Part shown: piece by piece, positions 5,195 to 8,114 of the stretch
How positions within the stretch are numbered: position 1 is the stretch's first letter
Layout: each line of letters starts with the position of its first letter
Assembly (NCBI GenBank): GCA_937930275.1
Contig: CALGLM010000015.1
Location: forward strand, 1-8,114
Reading direction: 5' to 3'
Length of the DNA: 8,114 nt
Origin: an uncultured Ignavibacteria bacterium
Lineage (GTDB): Bacteria; Bacteroidota; Ignavibacteria; Ignavibacteriales; Melioribacteraceae
Translations under genes and position numbers: made by a program
Notes under the pieces: model-generated
What the model was told of the DNA's origin: nothing
Seen by the model: only the letters and a program-made list of their open reading frames with translations
The model's database searches: none

Positions 5195-5246
5195 AACCGT
5201 AATGCCGTAAAAACGTAATTATGTAAATACGGTATTACGGTTTTTT
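5195..5246 (+). terminator. Intrinsic terminator (plus strand) overlapping the 3' end of rep
   Basis: AACCGTAATGCCGTA (5195-5209) pairs with TACGGTATTACGGTT (5228-5242) over 15 bp with one wobble. The loop is 18 bases and TTTTTT covers 5241-5246. The T-run is on the plus strand, so it would stop transcripts arriving from the gene-free region rather than from rep. Read from the minus strand it lacks a T-run. The last two Ts fall in the rep stop codon (5245-5247). Confidence 0.6.
5198..5245. repeat. 8-bp octad array 2 (centromere-like), six units
   Basis: The G of each CG-type unit falls at 5199, 5207, 5215, 5223, 5231 and 5239, exactly 8 bp apart. Units read CGTAATGC, CGTAAAAA, CGTAATTA, TGTAAATA, CGGTATTA and CGGTTTTT. 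This is the same unit and period as the array upstream of parA (8027-8098), so it is probably a second binding site for the partition protein. The first three and last units also make up the terminator stem. Confidence 0.6.
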
Positions 5247-6843
5247 AATAACCTTTTGTCACTAATTCAATTTTAGCAGCCATTTCTTCATACAACTCTG
5301 CAATAGTATTATACCTTGAAGCCATAACACTATTTAAAACTCCTCTTACAAGAATTTTATTTTGATAATTTTCTAATGGAGTTAATGTATCATTATACGT
5401 ATAAATAGAATCGTTGTTCTTTAATTCCAAAATGATCTTCTCAATTGTTTCTGGCTCGTTCTCTATAATTTTTTCGACTTTGTTCTGTATTTTTGATTCG
5501 TAATGAACTTTAATTACCTCTATTCGCTCCTCTAATTGTTTTTCTTGAGCTTTCATTTGCTGTATTTTAATTTGTTCTGCCTGTTGCTTTTTCTCTTCTG
5601 CAACATGATTGTTTTGCCAATTTTCCTGTAATGCTTTTATCAATAACGCTTCAATATTAACCGGCTCTTTATTCTCTTTTTTTCTTTTAGCATAATCATT
5701 CACAACAGTTATCTTCTCTCTAACATAGTCTTCAAACGTTAAACCGTTATCATAATACGATTTCTCTATTTCTGCACTATTGCTTTTTACACAGTTAAAA
5801 TTCATTTTAATAATTTTAGCGGCTTTACTTTCAGAAATATCTGCCTGTATTAATTCGTAATATAAAACCGTATCGCTCACTTCGCTGGTTATATTTTCAC
5901 TCTTATGAATTTCTGACTCTTCATCAGTTGAACGATATTTTACTCCTTCAATATTTTTTATATTAGCCATATACTCTTCGTACTTGTAGAAATTCACAAC
6001 TATATATGTATTCCTTCTAACTTTATCCTTCTCAAAAGTGTAATTTTGTACTAAAAAATCAAGCTGATTTAATACGTTATTAATAACTTCTTTTCGCTTA
6101 TGATTGTATTTATAATTATAACCTATTATTTCAGATGTAAAATCTTCAATGGTTTTTTTTATGGTATGCATGCTAAACCTACGATCATTGCCTCTGCCTA
6201 CAGGTCGTAATATAGTAATCAGTCTTTCGCAAACATTTTTGGCGTTACTGCTAAGTGCAAAAAACACTTGTTTTGGAGGCAAATGTATAAAAAATCGATT
6301 TTTAACTCTTTCAACAAATGTTTCTGCAAGCACAATTTTATTTGAATGGGGAGAACGCGAATCGAGATCAAGCTCCTCAATAATCATTGATTGCATTTTA
6401 ATTTTTTGTCGTTTCGGTGGTTTATTGTCAGTAATGTCATTAAATTCTTCTATAACAATAGTTCTATCCAAAGTTTTTAATACCTTTAAATCGTTTTTTA
6501 ATCGTTCATAGTTCTGAGCGCTTGATTCACGGTTTAAATATTCTAACAAATCTTTCATTGTAATATTTGTAATCACTCTGTCATATTCATTTTGTGTTAG
6601 AAGGGATGCTAATAATATTTCTAAATCTGCCGTTGTACGACTTACCTTTCTATCAGGAGTTTTGCTATAACTTAATTCTATTGATACTTTCTTGTTGTCT
6701 TTTTCAATTTGATATACAATTTCCCCGGTAGGAGATTCTTCCAACCGTTGAAATAATTGATATGTTGAGTTATCAATATCTTGACGCAGCTTTATAATAC
6801 CGCCAAATGAGTTATTTTTAAAATTTATTTCATTATCATCCAT
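5245..6843 (-). CDS. Plasmid replication initiator, winged-helix Rep protein
   Basis: 532 residues. Residues 70-135 read as a winged helix: TADLEILLASLL, a helix-turn (ITMKDLLEYLN), then NYERLKNDLKVLKTLDRTIVIEEF as recognition helix and wing. A second, similar unit spans about 195-290 (AKNVCERLITILRPVG... INNVLNQLDFLVQNYTFEK... TYIVVNF). Two winged helices in tandem are the architecture of iteron-binding initiators. Residues 325-410 (LYYELIQADIS... ALLIKALQENWQNN) match the C-terminal pattern common in plasmid and phage Rep proteins, with the typical AL-x-ENW. Residues 410-455 form a charged Glu/Lys/Gln coiled coil. The length exceeds classical Rep_3 proteins because of this tail. Iterons lie 100 bp upstream on the same strand. 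The ribosome site is weak (GAG 13-16 bases before ATG). Function is fairly sure, exact family not. Confidence 0.78.
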   Translation of the reverse strand: MDDNEINFKNNSFGGIIKLRQDIDNSTYQLFQRLEESPTGEIVYQIEKDNKKVSIELSYSKTPDRKVSRTTADLEILLASLLTQNEYDRVITNITMKDLLEYLNRESSAQNYERLKNDLKVLKTLDRTIVIEEFNDITDNKPPKRQKIKMQSMIIEELDLDSRSPHSNKIVLAETFVERVKNRFFIHLPPKQVFFALSSNAKNVCERLITILRPVGRGNDRRFSMHTIKKTIEDFTSEIIGYNYKYNHKRKEVINNVLNQLDFLVQNYTFEKDKVRRNTYIVVNFYKYEEYMANIKNIEGVKYRSTDEESEIHKSENITSEVSDTVLYYELIQADISESKAAKIIKMNFNCVKSNSAEIEKSYYDNGLTFEDYVREKITVVNDYAKRKKENKEPVNIEALLIKALQENWQNNHVAEEKKQQAEQIKIQQMKAQEKQLEERIEVIKVHYESKIQNKVEKIIENEPETIEKIILELKNNDSIYTYNDTLTPLENYQNKILVRGVLNSVMASRYNTIAELYEEMAAKIELVTKGY

Positions 6844-6911
6844 AAAAAAACCATTACTCTAATAGTAGTTTTTAAATAGTTATTAATAGTTATATATAGT
6901 AGGGGAACGCC

Positions 6912-6934
6912 AACTTATTATATTACAATAAGTT
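6912..6934 (-). promoter_or_regulatory. Inverted repeat over a candidate rep -10 box
   Basis: AACTTATT (6912-6919) and AATAAGTT (6927-6934) form a perfect inverted repeat. On the minus strand it covers TATAAT (complement of 6917-6922), a perfect -10 hexamer, but no good -35 box lies 16-18 bases upstream. It sits between the iterons and rep, where Rep autorepression sites usually lie. Confidence 0.4.
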
Positions 6935-6944
6935 ACAAGCCGAT

Positions 6945-7007
6945 TTTTACCCGACTTATCGTTTATTTTACCCGACTTATCGTTTATTTTACCCGACTTA
7001 TCGTTTT
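6945..7007. repeat. Three 21-bp iterons
   Basis: Three tandem copies of a 21-bp unit with core ACCCGACTTATCGTT start at 6945, 6966 and 6987. The first 20 bases are identical in all three. A perfect 14-bp inverted copy, AACGATAAGTCGGG, lies at 7131-7144, a degenerate inverted copy (AACGATATTTCGGG) at 7079-7092 and a degenerate direct copy (ACCCAAAATATCG) at 7029-7041. These are the expected binding sites of the Rep protein encoded next to them. Confidence 0.9.
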
Positions 7008-7151
7008 CCCAATCTTCGTTAAATTTTAACCCAAAATATCGAAAAGTCACTAAAAAAGCAATAGATTAGGCTCTAGTTAACGATATTTCGGGTGAAATTG
7101 TATTATAGATCTTTGTAGTTTTATTTATCTAACGATAAGTCGGGATATTTT

Positions 7152-7370
7152 TTAAAGCTTTTCCAGAAAATTTACAATTATTTCTTTTATTGAAAGATGA
7201 TTTTGAGCTGCATATACCTTTAACTTATGATGCAAATGGTTTGGTAACATTACGGTAAGTTTTTTTTCGGATGTATTCTCGATTGTATTAATAATCAAAT
7301 CTGTAGTGTTTGATTGAGTTTCAATCGGCTTCTTTAATGAATCTGAAAGTCTTTTTCGGTCCATAATCAC
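7152..7370 (-). CDS. Ribbon-helix-helix partition protein (ParG/omega-type ParB)
   Basis: 72 residues. The N-terminal 35 residues are polar and look disordered. KKLTVML (36-42) is the DNA-contacting strand, PNHLHHKLKVYAAQNH (43-58) helix 1 and SIKEIIVNFLEKL (60-72) helix 2: a complete ribbon-helix-helix fold. This size and tail are typical of small centromere-binding partners of short ParA proteins, as in TP228 ParG. The start is GTG at 7370, overlapping the parA stop as GTGA, with GGAG five bases upstream inside parA. An ATG two codons later (7364) is the alternative. The tight overlap implies translational coupling with parA. It probably binds the octad arrays at 8027-8098 and 5198-5245 and represses its own operon. 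Confidence 0.82.
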   Translation of the reverse strand: MIMDRKRLSDSLKKPIETQSNTTDLIINTIENTSEKKLTVMLPNHLHHKLKVYAAQNHLSIKEIIVNFLEKL

Positions 7371-8005
7371 TTTATCTCCATTAATTGTTTTAATTCACTG
7401 TATAAAGCGATAACTTCATCCTTAGCTTTTTGGTCGGTCCATTCAAGTACCGATAATCCGTTCAATGCCGAATCCGCATAAGCTATTCTATTATGCAATT
7501 TAACGCTAAATAAGGGCAATCCTAGCTCTTTTAGGGCTTCATTGGTATCTTGGCTTAGCAACGTCCTCGGATTGTCTCTATTAACGATGAAATATGCTGT
7601 CAGTTTCGAATTAATTTCCTGGGCTATTTTAACTCGCTGAACAATATTTTCGGTTGCCCAAATGTCATACGGGCTAGGCGATACCGGAATTAGAACCGTT
7701 TCTGATACGGCAATTGATGTTGTGGATATTAAATCGAGCTGTGGCGCACCGTCAATAATTATCATGTCATAATCTTTGGTAAACTCTGTAATTTGCTTTT
7801 TTAGTGCTTTGGCATCTGGAATTGCCACTACGCTAATTTTAGCGGCTGTATCGGGGCGTTCTCCTGCCCAGCGAATACTTGTGGCTTGAGGATCAGTATC
7901 TATTAACAACACACGAAATCCGTCTAAATTTGCCGCTACCGCTAAGTTGGTTGATATAGTTGACTTACCTGAACCACCCTTTAAATTCAATACTGAAATT
8001 ATCAT
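7367..8005 (-). CDS. parA: ParA-family partition ATPase (type Ib, short form)
   Basis: 212 residues, the usual length of short ParA/ParF proteins lacking an N-terminal DNA-binding domain. The deviant Walker A motif KGGSGKST is at 9-16 with its signature lysine at 9, the A' motif LLIDTDPQAT is at 33-42 and the Walker B motif MIIIDG is at 81-86. The conserved PVSPSPYDIW follows at 107-116. ATP-driven assembly of such proteins on DNA moves plasmid copies apart. GGAG lies six bases before the ATG. It is the first gene of a two-gene operon with the ribbon-helix-helix protein; the upstream region is an 8-bp repeat array containing a likely promoter, so autoregulation is expected. Rep is encoded downstream on the same strand beyond the origin. 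Assignment is secure; MinD-like proteins lack this size and context. Confidence 0.93.
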   Translation of the reverse strand: MIISVLNLKGGSGKSTISTNLAVAANLDGFRVLLIDTDPQATSIRWAGERPDTAAKISVVAIPDAKALKKQITEFTKDYDMIIIDGAPQLDLISTTSIAVSETVLIPVSPSPYDIWATENIVQRVKIAQEINSKLTAYFIVNRDNPRTLLSQDTNEALKELGLPLFSVKLHNRIAYADSALNGLSVLEWTDQKAKDEVIALYSELKQLMEIK

Positions 8006-8026
8006 GATTTCTCCGTTTTATTTTAC

Positions 8027-8098
8027 CGTAAAGCCGTAATACCGTTTTATCGTAATTACGTAATTACGTTTTTACAATAATACGTTAATACGTAATAT
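8027..8098. repeat. 8-bp octad array 1 (candidate parS / par operator), nine units
   Basis: A phased array begins 22 bases upstream of parA. The key G falls at 8028, 8036, 8044, 8052, 8060, 8068, 8084 and 8092, every 8 bp, with one degenerate unit at 8076. Typical unit CGTAATTA, overall CGT(A/T)(A/T)T(A/T)A. Overlapping units create the palindrome ACGTAATTACGT (8058-8069). Tandem short sites bound side by side are the known mode of omega/ParG-type ribbon-helix-helix proteins, though the omega site is 7 bp. Confidence 0.75.
8049..8077 (-). promoter_or_regulatory. parA: Candidate parA promoter inside the octad array
   Basis: On the minus strand TTGTAA (complement of 8072-8077), a 17-bp spacer and TACGAT (complement of 8049-8054) form a plausible but imperfect promoter lying wholly within the repeats. 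Bound partition protein would cover it, fitting autorepression. Confidence 0.35.
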
Positions 8099-8114
8099 TA
8101 TGCAAATTTAAAGT

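Larger units (their letters stand above)
4784..5246 (+). ncRNA. Candidate structured RNA, plus strand, ending at the 5195-5246 terminator
   Basis: No convincing gene lies between 4771 and 5194. TTAATCAAACA (4831-4841) is the exact reverse complement of TGTTTGATTAA (4895-4905), an 11-bp closing stem. Inside it, TTAAGAT-GAA-ATCTTAA (4857-4873) is a perfect 7-bp hairpin, with an overlapping alternative CTTAAA/TTTAAG. CAAACA (4836-4841) can instead pair with TGTTTG (4849-4854), so two folds compete. Further along, TAGGGA and TCCCTA (about 5076 and 5107) can pair. A 15-bp stem followed by six Ts (5195-5246) ends the stretch in the plus direction. A weak TATAAA at 4784 could be a -10 box; no good -35 box is seen. 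I recognise no Rfam class. The exact ends are guesses. Confidence 0.3.
6900..7151. other. Plasmid replication origin (oriV) region
   Basis: The 308-bp gap between rep and the ribbon-helix-helix gene contains all iterons in direct and inverted orientation and a very AT-rich stretch. It also holds a 13-bp inverted repeat with one mismatch (ACCCAAAATATCG at 7029-7041 against CGATATTTCGGGT at 7081-7093). No consensus DnaA box (TTATNCACA) was found by eye. Direct plus inverted iterons usually mean an origin with copy-number control by handcuffing; that is inference here. Confidence 0.7.

Noticed and set aside
6149..6511. Plus-strand 120-aa ORF
   Set aside because: Antisense shadow inside the winged-helix part of rep.

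Overview
The window looks like part of a plasmid, or an integrated plasmid-like element, from a very AT-rich bacterium. Shine-Dalgarno sites are strong and TGA acts as a stop codon. A low-GC Gram-negative host would fit the ParA/ribbon-helix-helix partition pair, iteron origin and exported protein, but nothing here fixes the taxon.

Layout. Positions 1-1494 (minus strand) hold a phage tailspike-like beta-helix protein, followed 15 bases later by the start of a gene for an exported protein cut by the window edge. Positions 1565-2050 hold a 70-bp duplication, a weak ORF and several strong RNA-type stem-loops. Positions 2230-3540 (plus strand) form one compact unit: a TTACAT/ATGTAA operator-like cluster, a near-consensus sigma70 promoter, a helix-turn-helix protein of unknown family, three small hydrophobic peptides of 17, 15 and 60 residues each with its own good ribosome binding site, and a GC-rich stem-loop. 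Positions 3541-5190 contain no convincing gene. They are filled with several unrelated repeat families, palindromes and one candidate structured RNA. Positions 5195-8098 (minus strand) are the replication and partition core: an 8-bp repeat array, rep, an iteron origin, a small ribbon-helix-helix protein, parA and a second 8-bp repeat array.

How the parts work together. The Rep protein probably binds the 21-bp iterons between rep and the partition genes. ParA and the ribbon-helix-helix protein are translationally coupled and probably segregate the plasmid through the CGTAAT-type octad arrays. These arrays flank the whole rep-par block and would also place parA under autorepression.

The best candidates for something undescribed are the peptide trio controlled by the HTH protein, the paired 8-bp centromere-like arrays, the ORF whose start codon can pair with either of two flanking repeat copies, and the gene-free repeat block at 3880-4905. 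All functional statements about these are inference from sequence alone.
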